Source: Bacteroidota bacterium
Lineage (GTDB): Bacteria; Bacteroidota; Bacteroidia; Flavobacteriales; Schleiferiaceae
Assembly (NCBI GenBank): GCA_003385605.1
Contig: QQUU01000027.1
Coordinates: 1 to 64,000 of the forward strand
DNA length: 64,000 nt
Reading direction: 5' to 3'
Position numbers and translations under genes: made by a program. How positions within the stretch are numbered: position 1 is the first letter of the stretch; each line of letters opens with the position of its first letter. The notes under the pieces were generated by a model. It made no database searches and had not been told where the DNA came from. It worked only from the letters and a program-made list of their open reading frames with translations. Below are positions 7,922-17,144 of this stretch, one piece after another.

Positions 7922-10348
7922 ATGACCAAATACATCCTAACCTGTTTAACCGTAGCCCTTTCCCTTACAAGCTTCGGTCAAGAATCGGAAAAGAAACGCC
8001 TCGAGGTACCTGAATTCCAAGACGTTTCAATCACCGTCAATGGCGTCCTCGACGAGCCCACATGGGCTGGAAGTGCCAGGATTAATGCACTCGACCAGTA
8101 CTTTCCTGTTCCAGAAACCGCCGCCGACGGAATAGAAAGCGACATCAGGATATTCTACACACAAGAAGGGATTTATTTTGCCGGTATACTCAAAGATGAT
8201 CGTGCACCCATCCTTTCACAATTGACCCCAAGAGATCGTGTGAATGCTAACACGGATTGGATTCACCTCATTATTAATCCGTTCAATGACGGAGCCAATG
8301 ATTTCAATTTCTACTTGAGCGCCGCAGGTGTGCAGGGTGACTCACGTCAAACCAGCGACAACGATGAAGACGGCAGTTGGAATGCTGTATGGTGGAGCGC
8401 CGTGGTCAAGGAGGAGCATCAATGGAGCTTTGAGATATACATCCCCTACCAGGTATTGCGTATTCCGCAGGGGGGCGCAAGCGCTCAGCCGCCAGCTTGG
8501 GGTTTTAACATCAAGCGTTCTATTCGCAGCGACCGAACCATGTACAGCTGGAATCCAATTGATCGAAATTTTCGCAATGAAAGTTTACAGAGTGGTTTGC
8601 TTACCGGCATCAATGTCATTGACCCACCCGTTCGAATCAGTCTCCGTCCAAACATTACGGGAGGTTTACAAAAAACTGGGGATTCGGATTGGCGAATGAC
8701 TCGTGCTGGTGGAGCGGATATCAAAATCGGCTTAAACAAAAGCTTCACCCTTGACATGACCTTGTTACCTGATTTTTCGCAGGTAGCTTTCGATGAGCAA
8801 TTTGTCAATTTCGAGGCCTTTGAACGCCAATTTGATGAAAACCGACAATTCTTTACCGAAGGGGTCAACCTTTTCAATAAAGCCGATCTTTTTTACAGCA
8901 GAAGAATTGGTGGAAACCCGCAGAATTTCACCAATGCTAACCTGGATGATCTGAGCAACACCACCCAGAGCTTCACGCGAATGCTCAATGCTACAAAGCT
9001 CACCGGAACCACAGACAACAACCTAAGCGTAGGCTTTTTAAATGCCATCACAGCGGCCAATTACATCCAAGGCACTGATTCTTTGGGCAACCAAGTGGAG
9101 GTATTGACTGAGCCGCTCACAAATTACAATGTAACTGCCGTAGACCAGAGAATTGGTGGCAACAGCTCTGTAGGGCTTATCAATACGAACGTCACCCGAA
9201 TGAATACTGACGGTAACGCTCGGGACGCAAATGTTACTGCAATCACTGCTAATTTGAACTTCCTTCAAAACAGCCATTATTTCAACGGTGCATTTGGTCG
9301 TTCAAGCATCTATGACACCGATGATAATTACGCAGGTCTTGCCGGTGCTTGGGACATGGGTAAACAAACGGGTGCATGGCGTTGGGACCACAGTTTGGAA
9401 GTGCTGTCAAACGATTTTGACCCGAATGACCTTGGCTTCCAAGCGCGTGGAAACAAGTTTCACCAGAGGTTCAGAATGAGCCACAATCTTTTGGAGCCAA
9501 ACAAGTTCTTCCTACGCAGAAGACACCGACTAGGCATTCAATACAACCGGCTTTATAATCCGGGGAACTTTGAGCGTTTGCATGCTGAATACAGTTTTTT
9601 CGGATTGACCAAGAGCTTTCTTGCCTTTGGTTATAATGTCGAAACGCGTGGTAATGAATACGATTACTACGACCCCCGTGTTTGGGGCCGCTACCGCGTT
9701 AATCCAGCCTCGTTCTGGCACAATGGGTGGATCAGCACAGACTTTAGAAAACCACTTGCCTTCGAGGTTCGTGGTGGCCAATGGTGGTGGGCCGATTGGG
9801 ACGCTCGTGGCCGTTATGGCGAGGTGGAAATTATTGGCAGAATAAGTGATCAATTCAATTTGCGTGCAGAAATTGAGATTGGCAACAATCACCAAATGGG
9901 TTGGGCCCAAACCATTAGTACAGACTCCATAGGTATGGCCCTTCGTCATAGAAGGAACTTTGAACAGACCTTGCGCGGTCAGTACCTTTTCGGTCCGAAT
10001 TCTTACCTCACCTTAGATCTTCGACACAGCTGGAACCGGATAGAAAATGAAGCCATGTATCATCTGAATACAGACGGTAGCTTAACTCCTTCGGATGCTT
10101 ATGTCGACCCTACCCTTCGGATCAATTTCTTTAATATCGACCTAAAGTATGTGTTGTGGTTTGCGCCTGGGCGAGAACTCAACCTATTGTATCGAGCCTC
10201 CTTGGCCAATTCTGATGATGCGGCGAATCTCGGCTATATACAAAACATACAGAGCCTTAGTGGTCTACCGGCGGATAATATCTTTTCATTGCGTTTGGTG
10301 TATTTCCTAGATTATGCCCAAATCAAGAAATCAGCTACCTTGCGCTAA
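7922..10348 (+). CDS. Outer-membrane/secreted DUF5916 protein with N-terminal CBM9-like domain
   Basis: About 808 residues. A Sec signal peptide (MTKYILTCLTVALSLTSFGQ) begins at the ATG at 7922; an earlier in-frame ATG at 7892 would only lengthen the leader. After it comes a CBM9-like beta-sandwich (ITVNGVLDEPTWAGSARI) of about 200 residues. A long region rich in alternating hydrophobic and aromatic residues follows, with an LPDFSQVAFDEQFVNF stretch typical of DUF5916. The C-terminal half looks like outer-membrane beta strands. Molecular function is unknown; family members are often annotated as membrane-associated hydrolases without proof. Its stop directly abuts the lolD start, suggesting co-transcription. 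Confidence 0.82.
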   Translation: MTKYILTCLTVALSLTSFGQESEKKRLEVPEFQDVSITVNGVLDEPTWAGSARINALDQYFPVPETAADGIESDIRIFYTQEGIYFAGILKDDRAPILSQLTPRDRVNANTDWIHLIINPFNDGANDFNFYLSAAGVQGDSRQTSDNDEDGSWNAVWWSAVVKEEHQWSFEIYIPYQVLRIPQGGASAQPPAWGFNIKRSIRSDRTMYSWNPIDRNFRNESLQSGLLTGINVIDPPVRISLRPNITGGLQKTGDSDWRMTRAGGADIKIGLNKSFTLDMTLLPDFSQVAFDEQFVNFEAFERQFDENRQFFTEGVNLFNKADLFYSRRIGGNPQNFTNANLDDLSNTTQSFTRMLNATKLTGTTDNNLSVGFLNAITAANYIQGTDSLGNQVEVLTEPLTNYNVTAVDQRIGGNSSVGLINTNVTRMNTDGNARDANVTAITANLNFLQNSHYFNGAFGRSSIYDTDDNYAGLAGAWDMGKQTGAWRWDHSLEVLSNDFDPNDLGFQARGNKFHQRFRMSHNLLEPNKFFLRRRHRLGIQYNRLYNPGNFERLHAEYSFFGLTKSFLAFGYNVETRGNEYDYYDPRVWGRYRVNPASFWHNGWISTDFRKPLAFEVRGGQWWWADWDARGRYGEVEIIGRISDQFNLRAEIEIGNNHQMGWAQTISTDSIGMALRHRRNFEQTLRGQYLFGPNSYLTLDLRHSWNRIENEAMYHLNTDGSLTPSDAYVDPTLRINFFNIDLKYVLWFAPGRELNLLYRASLANSDDAANLGYIQNIQSLSGLPADNIFSLRLVYFLDYAQIKKSATLR

Positions 10349-11002
10349 ATGATTGAAGTCAAGGAACTCCATAAATCGTACGGCACGACAGAAGTGCTCA
10401 AGGGTGTCAATGGTCGCATTTCAAAAGGCGATTTTATCACTATTGTGGGTGCCTCCGGTGCCGGTAAAAGCACACTATTACATCTAATTGCTGGATTAGA
10501 CAGCTACAACAGCGGTTCTATATCCTTTGATAGCATGTCGTTGGGGAACCTTTCGAAAAAAGAATTGAACGATTACCGCAACAACCATGTTGGACTCGTT
10601 TTTCAATTCCATAATCTTCTTCCTGAATTGACCGCACTAGAAAACATCACCTTACCGAGATGGATTAGTGGAAAGATGGACGATAGCGCCGAACGCAAAG
10701 CAAACGAATTACTTCAATTATTAGGTATTGAACATCGGGCACACCACTTGCCAAATGAAATGAGTGGTGGTGAACAACAACGCGTAGCCATCGCGCGAGC
10801 TTTAATTAACGAACCTGCACTGTTATTGGCAGATGAGCCGACAGGAAATTTAGACAGTGCCAATGCCGCGGCAGTGCATGAACTTCTTCTAAAGCTGAAT
10901 AAGGAGCTGGGGCAAACCATCGTGGTGGTAACTCACAACAAAGAACTCGCAGCTCTAGGCGCTACGAAATGGTCTATGACAGACGGTAAACTCAGTGAGT
11001 AA
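10349..11002 (+). CDS. lolD: LolD-type ABC transporter ATP-binding protein
   Basis: Cytoplasmic ATPase of 217 residues in the LolD/MacB subfamily. Walker A GASGAGKST is at residues 34-42, the signature MSGGEQQR at 138-145, Walker B LLLADEP at 158-164 with the TGNLD D-loop, and the H-loop in VVVTHN. LolD drives release of lipoproteins from the inner membrane together with LolC/E permeases. Those permeases are not in the window, which is usual for Bacteroidota. It starts with no gap after the DUF5916 gene and is followed without gap by a DUF2400 gene, so the three genes probably form one unit. Confidence 0.88.
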   Translation: MIEVKELHKSYGTTEVLKGVNGRISKGDFITIVGASGAGKSTLLHLIAGLDSYNSGSISFDSMSLGNLSKKELNDYRNNHVGLVFQFHNLLPELTALENITLPRWISGKMDDSAERKANELLQLLGIEHRAHHLPNEMSGGEQQRVAIARALINEPALLLADEPTGNLDSANAAAVHELLLKLNKELGQTIVVVTHNKELAALGATKWSMTDGKLSE

Positions 11003-11776
11003 ATGAAACTTAAAAAGAGTGAACTGCGTGATTTCCTTTTGGAAAAAGCTGACTTCTATGCTCGAAAAAGCTTCATTGAAGAAGATCCCATTCTTATCCC
11101 CCATCGCTTTAGCCAAAACGACGATATAGAAATCAGTGGATTGCTCGCGGCAACATTGGCTTGGGGACAACGTAAGACCATTATTGCTAAAAGTGAAGAT
11201 CTCATCGAACGCATGGATGATGCACCGGCAGATTTCGTCAAAAATGCCAGCAGAAACGATCTTGAAACCTTCAACGGTTTCGTTCACCGTACCTTTCAAG
11301 CAGAGGATATAAAGGGTCTGATCCGCGCACTGAAAGTGTTGTATTCAGAATACGATAGTATTGGGGATTTCTTTGGGCAACACCTTGATGGTCAAGAGCA
11401 TTTAGGAGCCGCGTACACTGCCTTTAAGCGATATTTACTCGATAACGGCTTGCCTAATCGGGCAGCCAAACACTTTGGTGACCCTACAAAAGGGAGCGCT
11501 TGTAAACGCATCACCATGTATTCGCGCTGGATGACCCGCAGTGCCAAGGAAGGGATTGATTTCGGAATTTGGGATATAAACCCTGCCTTATTGTCGCTTC
11601 CCCTTGATGTACACAGTGGCCGGGTGGCACGCAGCCTTGGACTTCTAAAACGAAAGCAAAGCGACTGGAAGGCTGTTTTAGAACTTGACGGTGCTGTTCG
11701 TAAAATCGAACCTAATGACCCTGCAAGATTAGATTATGCCCTTTTCGGGCTAGGTGTATATGAAGGGTGGAAATAG
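11003..11776 (+). CDS. TIGR02757/DUF2400 family protein
   Basis: 257 residues. It matches by recollection the TIGR02757 family: an N-terminal KADFYARKSFIEEDPILIPHRF segment split by motif positions, then DIEISGLLAATLAWGQRKTI, and a C-terminal helical region with PLDVHSGRVARSLGLL that resembles helix-hairpin-helix DNA glycosylase folds. No catalytic function is established. Its ATG follows the lolD stop with no gap and it is convergent with the DUF493 gene, one base between the stops. Confidence 0.8.
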   Translation: MKLKKSELRDFLLEKADFYARKSFIEEDPILIPHRFSQNDDIEISGLLAATLAWGQRKTIIAKSEDLIERMDDAPADFVKNASRNDLETFNGFVHRTFQAEDIKGLIRALKVLYSEYDSIGDFFGQHLDGQEHLGAAYTAFKRYLLDNGLPNRAAKHFGDPTKGSACKRITMYSRWMTRSAKEGIDFGIWDINPALLSLPLDVHSGRVARSLGLLKRKQSDWKAVLELDGAVRKIEPNDPARLDYALFGLGVYEGWK

Positions 11777-11777
11777 C

Positions 11778-12050
11778 TTATAGCGCCATTAAACCTGGTA
11801 TTTTGACTGCCTCTTCGTAGCGCTGAATGACGGAATCTACGTCCATCATCATTTCTTTCGCACTGACTGAAACAAACTTCCCGGTTTTACTCTTACGCAA
11901 CTCAATCTGCGCCGTATCGCTATCAAAAAGCGCTTCAGTTTGCGCTACCTTCTGATTATCAGCGGGTACAATAAACTTAAAGAGATATACTGCCGGCCAG
12001 TTGCGCTCTTCCAATTTCTCACGCAGGCCTTTCCAAGGATCTTGACTCAT
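11778..12050 (-). CDS. DUF493 (YbeD-like) small regulatory-fold protein
   Basis: 90-residue ACT-like alpha/beta protein. The pattern WPAVYLFKFIVPADN...SKTGKFVSVSAKEMMMDVDSVIQRYEEA fits DUF493, known from E. coli YbeD. Function is not established; an allosteric or regulatory role is proposed for the fold. It lies 15 bases downstream of hutH on the same strand and is probably transcribed with it. Confidence 0.8.
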   Translation of the reverse strand: MSQDPWKGLREKLEERNWPAVYLFKFIVPADNQKVAQTEALFDSDTAQIELRKSKTGKFVSVSAKEMMMDVDSVIQRYEEAVKIPGLMAL

Positions 12051-12065
12051 AGGGATTGAATTCTG

Positions 12066-13583
12066 CTACAAAAGTAAAGCACGCTCATCAAGCGTACGAT
12101 TCTTTAGGAAGTTTTTGGCCAATTCCATCCGCTCATGAAGATAAATATCCTCTTCAATAGCTGGACTTTCGATTATGAATTCATGGTAGAGTTCACCAAG
12201 TGGTCCTTGAATTTCCTCACCTCTTAGCCACAAGGCCTGAACTGCATTCAACAATTCAACTCCAAGAATACCGTATACATTGTCCACTACCTTCAGCAAT
12301 TTCGTTGCGGCATTTGCTCCCATACTTACGTGGTCTTCTTGGCCGTTGGAACTTTCAATACTATCCGCTGAAGCTGGAGTGCACAGCTGCTTGTTCTGAC
12401 TGACCATACTTGCCGCTGTGTATTGAGCAATCATTAGACCTGAATTTATACCAGGATTCTTGACTAGGAATGGCGGCAATCCCCTGCGGCCAGATATGAG
12501 TTGATAGGTTCTTCGCTCGGATATGCTTCCATACTCATGTATCGCTAGGGCTCCATAGTCCAAGGCTAAAGCCAACGGCTGTCCATGGAAATTACCGGCA
12601 CTAATTACACGTCCCTCCTCGCTGAGAACAACCGGATTATCAGTTGCTGCATTTACTTCAACTTCAAAAACATCCATCATGTGTTTTAATGCTCCTTTCG
12701 AAGCACCGTGAACTTGAGGTACACAACGGAAAGAATACGGATCTTGTACATGCTCCTTTTCTTGATGCATAGCATTACAAGGTTCTAACCACTGTAATAT
12801 GCGCTTTGCCGTAAGCAACTGACCTCGATGCGGCCTAGTTAAATGTACTCCTGGGGTAAAAGGCTCTATTCGTCCGTCGTATGCCAAAGTCGATAAGGCG
12901 GCCAATTGATCCGCTAAATAATCAATTCTACGTGCCTGTATAAGCGCATAAATACCGTGTGCCGACATAAACTGTGTCCCGTTCAAAAGTGCTAATCCTT
13001 CTTTTGAAGCCAGCTCAAACGGTCGCCAAGCACTATTCCCAAGAACCTGCAACGCTTTTGAGGTAGGAATTCTCTCATCATTCAAATACACTTCACCCTC
13101 ACCCAATAACGGCAAGGACATGTGTGCAAGTGGCGCTAAATCACCGGAAGCACCCAAAGAGCCCAACTCATAAATTACCGGCACGGCACCGCTATTAAAC
13201 ATGGTAATGATTTGCTCAACAACTTCTAGGCGAATGCCACTTACTCCAACTGCAAAACTCTGAACCTTTAAGGCCATCATCAATCGGACAATATGTTGAC
13301 CCACTGCAGCACCAGCACCACAAGCGTGCGAACGCACCAAATTGGTTTGTAACCTACCCAGATCATCGTTGTCTACCACTACGTTACACAAAGCCCCAAA
13401 TCCCGTATTCACCCCATATATGGGCGTTTTACGTGTTTTGGTACGTTCTTCTAGGAAGGCACGTGAGTTGCGTATGCGTTCCGCAGCCCCAGCATCTAAG
13501 GCAATGGTTGCATCGCCTTTCGCAATGGATTCATATTCTGAATAGGATAAAGGAGAAGCTCCCAGAATGATATTTTGTGTCAT
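12066..13583 (-). CDS. hutH: Histidine ammonia-lyase
   Basis: Deaminates L-histidine to urocanate. 505 residues from MTQNIILG; upstream in-frame codons are not conserved. The MIO cofactor arises from Ala145-Ser146-Gly147 in GSLGASGDLAPLAH. Tyr56 in PIYGVNTGFG is present. Specificity points to histidine rather than tyrosine or phenylalanine: Ser85-His86 in the selectivity loop (LVRSHACG) and the glutamate in QEDHVSM (415-421). The other hut genes (hutU, hutI, hutG) are not nearby, so the gene stands outside a hut operon. It is divergent from the SDR operon with a 106-base shared upstream region. Confidence 0.9.
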   Translation of the reverse strand: MTQNIILGASPLSYSEYESIAKGDATIALDAGAAERIRNSRAFLEERTKTRKTPIYGVNTGFGALCNVVVDNDDLGRLQTNLVRSHACGAGAAVGQHIVRLMMALKVQSFAVGVSGIRLEVVEQIITMFNSGAVPVIYELGSLGASGDLAPLAHMSLPLLGEGEVYLNDERIPTSKALQVLGNSAWRPFELASKEGLALLNGTQFMSAHGIYALIQARRIDYLADQLAALSTLAYDGRIEPFTPGVHLTRPHRGQLLTAKRILQWLEPCNAMHQEKEHVQDPYSFRCVPQVHGASKGALKHMMDVFEVEVNAATDNPVVLSEEGRVISAGNFHGQPLALALDYGALAIHEYGSISERRTYQLISGRRGLPPFLVKNPGINSGLMIAQYTAASMVSQNKQLCTPASADSIESSNGQEDHVSMGANAATKLLKVVDNVYGILGVELLNAVQALWLRGEEIQGPLGELYHEFIIESPAIEEDIYLHERMELAKNFLKNRTLDERALLL

Positions 13584-13689
13584 GGCAAGAAGTTGTGCTC
13601 TCAAATTACGCACAAGCGGCCAATTTTAGTAGAATAACTGAACCGCACTGCTGAAAATGCGTTTAGAATCTTAGAACATTAGACTAAAA

Positions 13690-14376
13690 ATGAAGAAATA
13701 CGTAATCGTTGGCGGAAGCAAAGGCATTGGAAAAGAAACTGCAGAACTGCTCGCCGCAGAAGGTCACCAAGTCACAGTATTCAGCAGAACACCTTATGAA
13801 GGGCCTGCACATACCATAGAATGGGAGGAATTCGATGTCCTTGAGGATTCTTGGGAAGATCAGATGCCTGAAGACATTGACGGTCTTGTATACAGCGTAG
13901 GTTCCATCAACCTCAAACCCTTCCGTGGTCTGAAAACCGAGGTATTTGAAGCTGATTTCCAGCTGCACGTTATGGGTGCTATTAAAGCGCTACAAGCTGC
14001 GTATAAAAACTTCAATGCAAACAGCATCCCTTCAGTGGTACTCTACTCGACAGTTGCTGTTCAAAGGGGAATGCCTTTTCATGCCACAGTCAGTGCTTCT
14101 AAAGGTGCCATCGAAGGCTTGACCAGAGCTATTGCCAGTGAATGGGCACCGAAGGCGCGAATAAATTGTATCGCTCCCTCACTGACAGACACCCCATTGG
14201 CCGGTAAATTATTGAGCACTCCCGAGAAGAAGGAAGCCATGGGCAATAACAATCCGATGAAACGTGTTGGAGAGGCCAATGATATTGCGGAAATGACGGC
14301 CTTTCTTTTGAGCGATAAGAGCTCTTGGATGACCGGGCAAATAGTACACATCGACGGCGGCCAAAGCGTACTTTAA
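13690..14376 (+). CDS. SDR-family protein lacking the catalytic tyrosine
   Basis: Short-chain dehydrogenase/reductase fold, 228 residues. The cofactor loop GGSKGIG is at residues 8-14, Ser120 stands at the catalytic serine position (VLYST), and the Lys of YxxxK is Lys138. The tyrosine position, four residues earlier, is Val134 (HATVSASKGA). The C terminus with INCIAPSLTDTPLA and TGQIVHIDGG is normal. Without Tyr, classical hydride-transfer catalysis is doubtful; it may be a nucleotide-binding partner or use another acid. It is the first gene of an operon with a flavin reductase-like protein (1-base gap) and a cryptochrome-like protein. Confidence 0.85.
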   Translation: MKKYVIVGGSKGIGKETAELLAAEGHQVTVFSRTPYEGPAHTIEWEEFDVLEDSWEDQMPEDIDGLVYSVGSINLKPFRGLKTEVFEADFQLHVMGAIKALQAAYKNFNANSIPSVVLYSTVAVQRGMPFHATVSASKGAIEGLTRAIASEWAPKARINCIAPSLTDTPLAGKLLSTPEKKEAMGNNNPMKRVGEANDIAEMTAFLLSDKSSWMTGQIVHIDGGQSVL

Positions 14377-14377
14377 A

Positions 14378-15004
14378 ATGTCAACCCTCTTAGACAGTAC
14401 TTCCCTAGATAGCATGGAGCGCCAAGCACGCACCACTCTTATCAATAGTTTGTCTGGAGTCCGAACCGCCTATATCGCAATAACTGCCGATAGCCATGGG
14501 CGTTTAAACGCCTCTACGTTGTCTAACGTAACCCACGTAGGTGCCCATCCAGCTCAGATGAGCATTTTATTTCGACCGGATAATGGAAAGCGTCATACGC
14601 TACAAAATTTTTTGAACGGCAGCCCACTAACTCTAGTCTGTATGCCCTTCAATCAGGTAAATCTGGTACATGAGGTGAGCATGAATGCACCTGAAGGCAC
14701 TTTTGAGCTCGATGTACTCGAAGCGGCTACATGCCATGTTGAAGGCTGTCCTCATCCCCTTCCCAAGGACTACTTATATGCTATATCACTTGAATTTGTA
14801 GAACGCTTTACGCTCAATAACGGGTGTATTTATACCATAGGTCAAATCAAGAGTATTGCGACAGGAGCAGCATTGAAAATCGATCAAGAAGGACAGATTT
14901 CTTTTGACACACCACCGACGCTAGCAATAGGCCTACGACAATATGCTGCCACAGAAACAACCATCAAGCTACCCTACCCGAATGCCGCTAAATACGGATT
15001 CTGA
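14378..15004 (+). CDS. Flavin reductase-like (FMN-binding split-barrel) protein
   Basis: 208 residues. The early pattern [21 protein letters not shown]...[24 protein letters not shown] is that of flavin reductase-like split-barrel proteins, which bind FMN or FAD and reduce it with NAD(P)H or use it as a prosthetic group. There is no signal peptide, so it acts in the cytosol. Its stop overlaps the ATG of the downstream cryptochrome-like gene (TGATG), so the two proteins should be made in linked amounts. A plausible role is supplying or sensing reduced flavin for that partner; this is inference from context only. Confidence 0.8.
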   Translation: MSTLLDSTSLDSMERQARTTLINSLSGVRTAYIAITADSHGRLNASTLSNVTHVGAHPAQMSILFRPDNGKRHTLQNFLNGSPLTLVCMPFNQVNLVHEVSMNAPEGTFELDVLEAATCHVEGCPHPLPKDYLYAISLEFVERFTLNNGCIYTIGQIKSIATGAALKIDQEGQISFDTPPTLAIGLRQYAATETTIKLPYPNAAKYGF

Positions 15005-16461
15005 TGCGTCAAAAAATTCAACTTGTCTGGTTCAAGCGCGATCTGCGGTGGTTTGATAATAAGCCCGTATCAGACAGTATTCAAGGTAATCTTCCAACGC
15101 TGTATTTTGCCTTGTACGAACCTTCGCTGTTTGAGCTCCAACAATACGACGAAAGGCACCTGAGATTTATTGCAGATTCCATTGAAGATCTTAATCAGCA
15201 AGCTGGCAATGGCTCCGTTCATTTCATCCGTTCTGAAGCTCTTGATTTTTTCAAGAAGCTCATAGCAAACTACGAGGTCGTTCGTGTCTTTAGCCACAAG
15301 GAAACCGGTATTAAACATACTTTTGATCGTGATATTGCTGTCCAAAAACTCCTGAAATCACATGGGATTCCATGGCTAGAATCTGATGCCAATGGCGTTC
15401 GTCGTGGCCTCAGAAACCGCAGAGATTGGGTCAAAAAATGGCACTATGATGCCGCGCAATCCCTCATTAATATTGATTTAAAACAGGTTAGCGAGCGTGT
15501 ATTACCCGCGCCCAACTTTGCCGAGTTAATGCCTACCGTCTTCGAGGAACACCCGTTTTTCCAGCGCGGAGGTGAACGTCGCGCCCACGGCATTATTCGA
15601 AGCTTTTTAACCAAACGAATTTCTCGATACGCTTATAGCATCTCTAAACCCCAAGAATCTCGTAAAGGGTGCAGCCGAATATCACCACATCTAGCTTGGG
15701 GAAACGTCAGCGTGAGACAATTGGTCCAAATCATGGAAGTAACAGATATCCCCGGTTCCAAGCGCAATATCCGTGCATTTGCCGATCGATTGAGATGGCA
15801 AGCACACTTCATTCAAAAGTTTGAAAGCGAATGGGAATACGAATTCCTACCCATTAACAGAGCCTACACAGCTATCGATGAGAGTAAGGTGTTTGATCCA
15901 AAACTATTTACCGCTTGGAAAGAAGGGAAAACAGGAGTACCGCTGGTAGACGCATGTATGCGATGTCTTACCGCCACAGGATATCTGAATTTTAGAATGC
16001 GTGCCATGGTAGTGAGTTTTTACAGCCAATACCTATGGCAACCTTGGAAGCCAGGTGCAGACTACCTAGCATCATTATTTACGGATTTCGAGCCTGGTAT
16101 TCATTATGCCCAATTCCAAATGCAGAGCGGATATACCGGTGTAAACACCATTAGAATCTACAATCCTGTAAAGCAAAGTCAGGACCACGACCCCAAAGGA
16201 GCCTTCATCAAACAATGGGTACCCGAGCTATTTCAAATACCTGCACCATACATACATGAACCCTGGAAGATTCCTCCGATGGAACTAACCATGCAAGGGT
16301 ATAATACGGGCTCCTACCCCTTAGAACCAGTGGTAGATTTAGGAAAAGCTCGAAAAAGGGCGAGCGATACGCTCTATGCGAAGAGAAAAGAAAAAAGCAC
16401 TAAAAAGGAAGCACGTCGAATCCTGAACAAGCATGTGAATCCTGGACCGCGGAAATCTTAA
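15004..16461 (+). CDS. Divergent cryptochrome/photolyase-family flavoprotein
   Basis: 485 residues with the N-terminal alpha/beta domain ([14 protein letters not shown], residues 6-19) and the helical FAD domain ([16 protein letters not shown], 224-239; [19 protein letters not shown], 310-328; INP-like RIYNPVKQS, 384-392). Counting from the retained Trp348 (E. coli Trp359) gives consistent spacing, and at the flavin pocket E. coli Asn378 corresponds to His367, Trp382 to Phe371 and Trp384 to Met373. So the proximal electron-transfer tryptophan and the flavin-N5 asparagine are both replaced. It is not an ordinary class I CPD photolyase. It could repair other lesions or sense light. Last gene of the SDR operon; its stop codon overlaps that of the convergent response regulator. 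Confidence 0.85.
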   Translation: MRQKIQLVWFKRDLRWFDNKPVSDSIQGNLPTLYFALYEPSLFELQQYDERHLRFIADSIEDLNQQAGNGSVHFIRSEALDFFKKLIANYEVVRVFSHKETGIKHTFDRDIAVQKLLKSHGIPWLESDANGVRRGLRNRRDWVKKWHYDAAQSLINIDLKQVSERVLPAPNFAELMPTVFEEHPFFQRGGERRAHGIIRSFLTKRISRYAYSISKPQESRKGCSRISPHLAWGNVSVRQLVQIMEVTDIPGSKRNIRAFADRLRWQAHFIQKFESEWEYEFLPINRAYTAIDESKVFDPKLFTAWKEGKTGVPLVDACMRCLTATGYLNFRMRAMVVSFYSQYLWQPWKPGADYLASLFTDFEPGIHYAQFQMQSGYTGVNTIRIYNPVKQSQDHDPKGAFIKQWVPELFQIPAPYIHEPWKIPPMELTMQGYNTGSYPLEPVVDLGKARKRASDTLYAKRKEKSTKKEARRILNKHVNPGPRKS

Positions 16462-17144
16462 TCCTGTACCAATCGGAATCCTTCGCCGTGTACATTTTCA
16501 ATACGAAGGCTCTCATCCACCTTCAAGTATTTACGAAGCTTCGCGACATAGACATCCATCGAGCGCCCTGTGAAGTAGTTGTCTTCCTTCCAAATCTTGA
16601 GCAAGGCCTTCGATCTAGGTAGCAATTGATTTTTATGAGCCGCTAAAAGTTTTAGCAAATCGCACTCTTTTGGACTAAGTTTCGTGATTGAATCTCCTAC
16701 GATCAGCTGACGGATCTTTGGTTTGAATGTCAACTTTCCTATTTGGATTTCATCCGGCTCCTCCTCTACATCTGCAAGATTGCGGCCAATAATTGCCTGA
16801 ATTTTATAAAGCAAGACGTCTGTGTCAAACGGTTTAACCAAGTAATCATCAGCCCCTGCACTATATCCAGCAATGATATCTTCCTTTTGACCTTTTGCTG
16901 TTAAGAAGATAAGCGGCTGGCCATTGTCGATTGCCTTCACTTCGGTAGCAAGGGTTAAACCGTCCTTTTTAGGCATCATGATATCAAAAATACACAGGTC
17001 GTACTCTCCTTGTTTGTAGGCTCTTAACCCCTGTACTCCGTCGCGTTCTAGGTCAACCTCAAAATCGTTAAACATCAATGTATCACGAAGTAGGTTTCCA
17101 AAATTCGTGTCGTCTTCAACAAGTAAAATACGCTGCTTAGTCAT
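16458..17144 (-). CDS. rprY: OmpR-family response regulator, RprY-like
   Basis: 228 residues: receiver domain with Asp11/Asp12 and phospho-acceptor Asp54 ([12 protein letters not shown]), the FLTAKG and LVKPFD motifs, then a winged-helix DNA-binding domain ([35 protein letters not shown] is its first part; [15 protein letters not shown] is the recognition region). It is partner of the kinase immediately upstream, which overlaps it by 8 bases. RprX/RprY is the conserved two-component pair of Bacteroidota. Targets are not visible here. Its stop overlaps the stop of the convergent cryptochrome-like gene. Confidence 0.88.
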   Translation of the reverse strand: MTKQRILLVEDDTNFGNLLRDTLMFNDFEVDLERDGVQGLRAYKQGEYDLCIFDIMMPKKDGLTLATEVKAIDNGQPLIFLTAKGQKEDIIAGYSAGADDYLVKPFDTDVLLYKIQAIIGRNLADVEEEPDEIQIGKLTFKPKIRQLIVGDSITKLSPKECDLLKLLAAHKNQLLPRSKALLKIWKEDNYFTGRSMDVYVAKLRKYLKVDESLRIENVHGEGFRLVQD

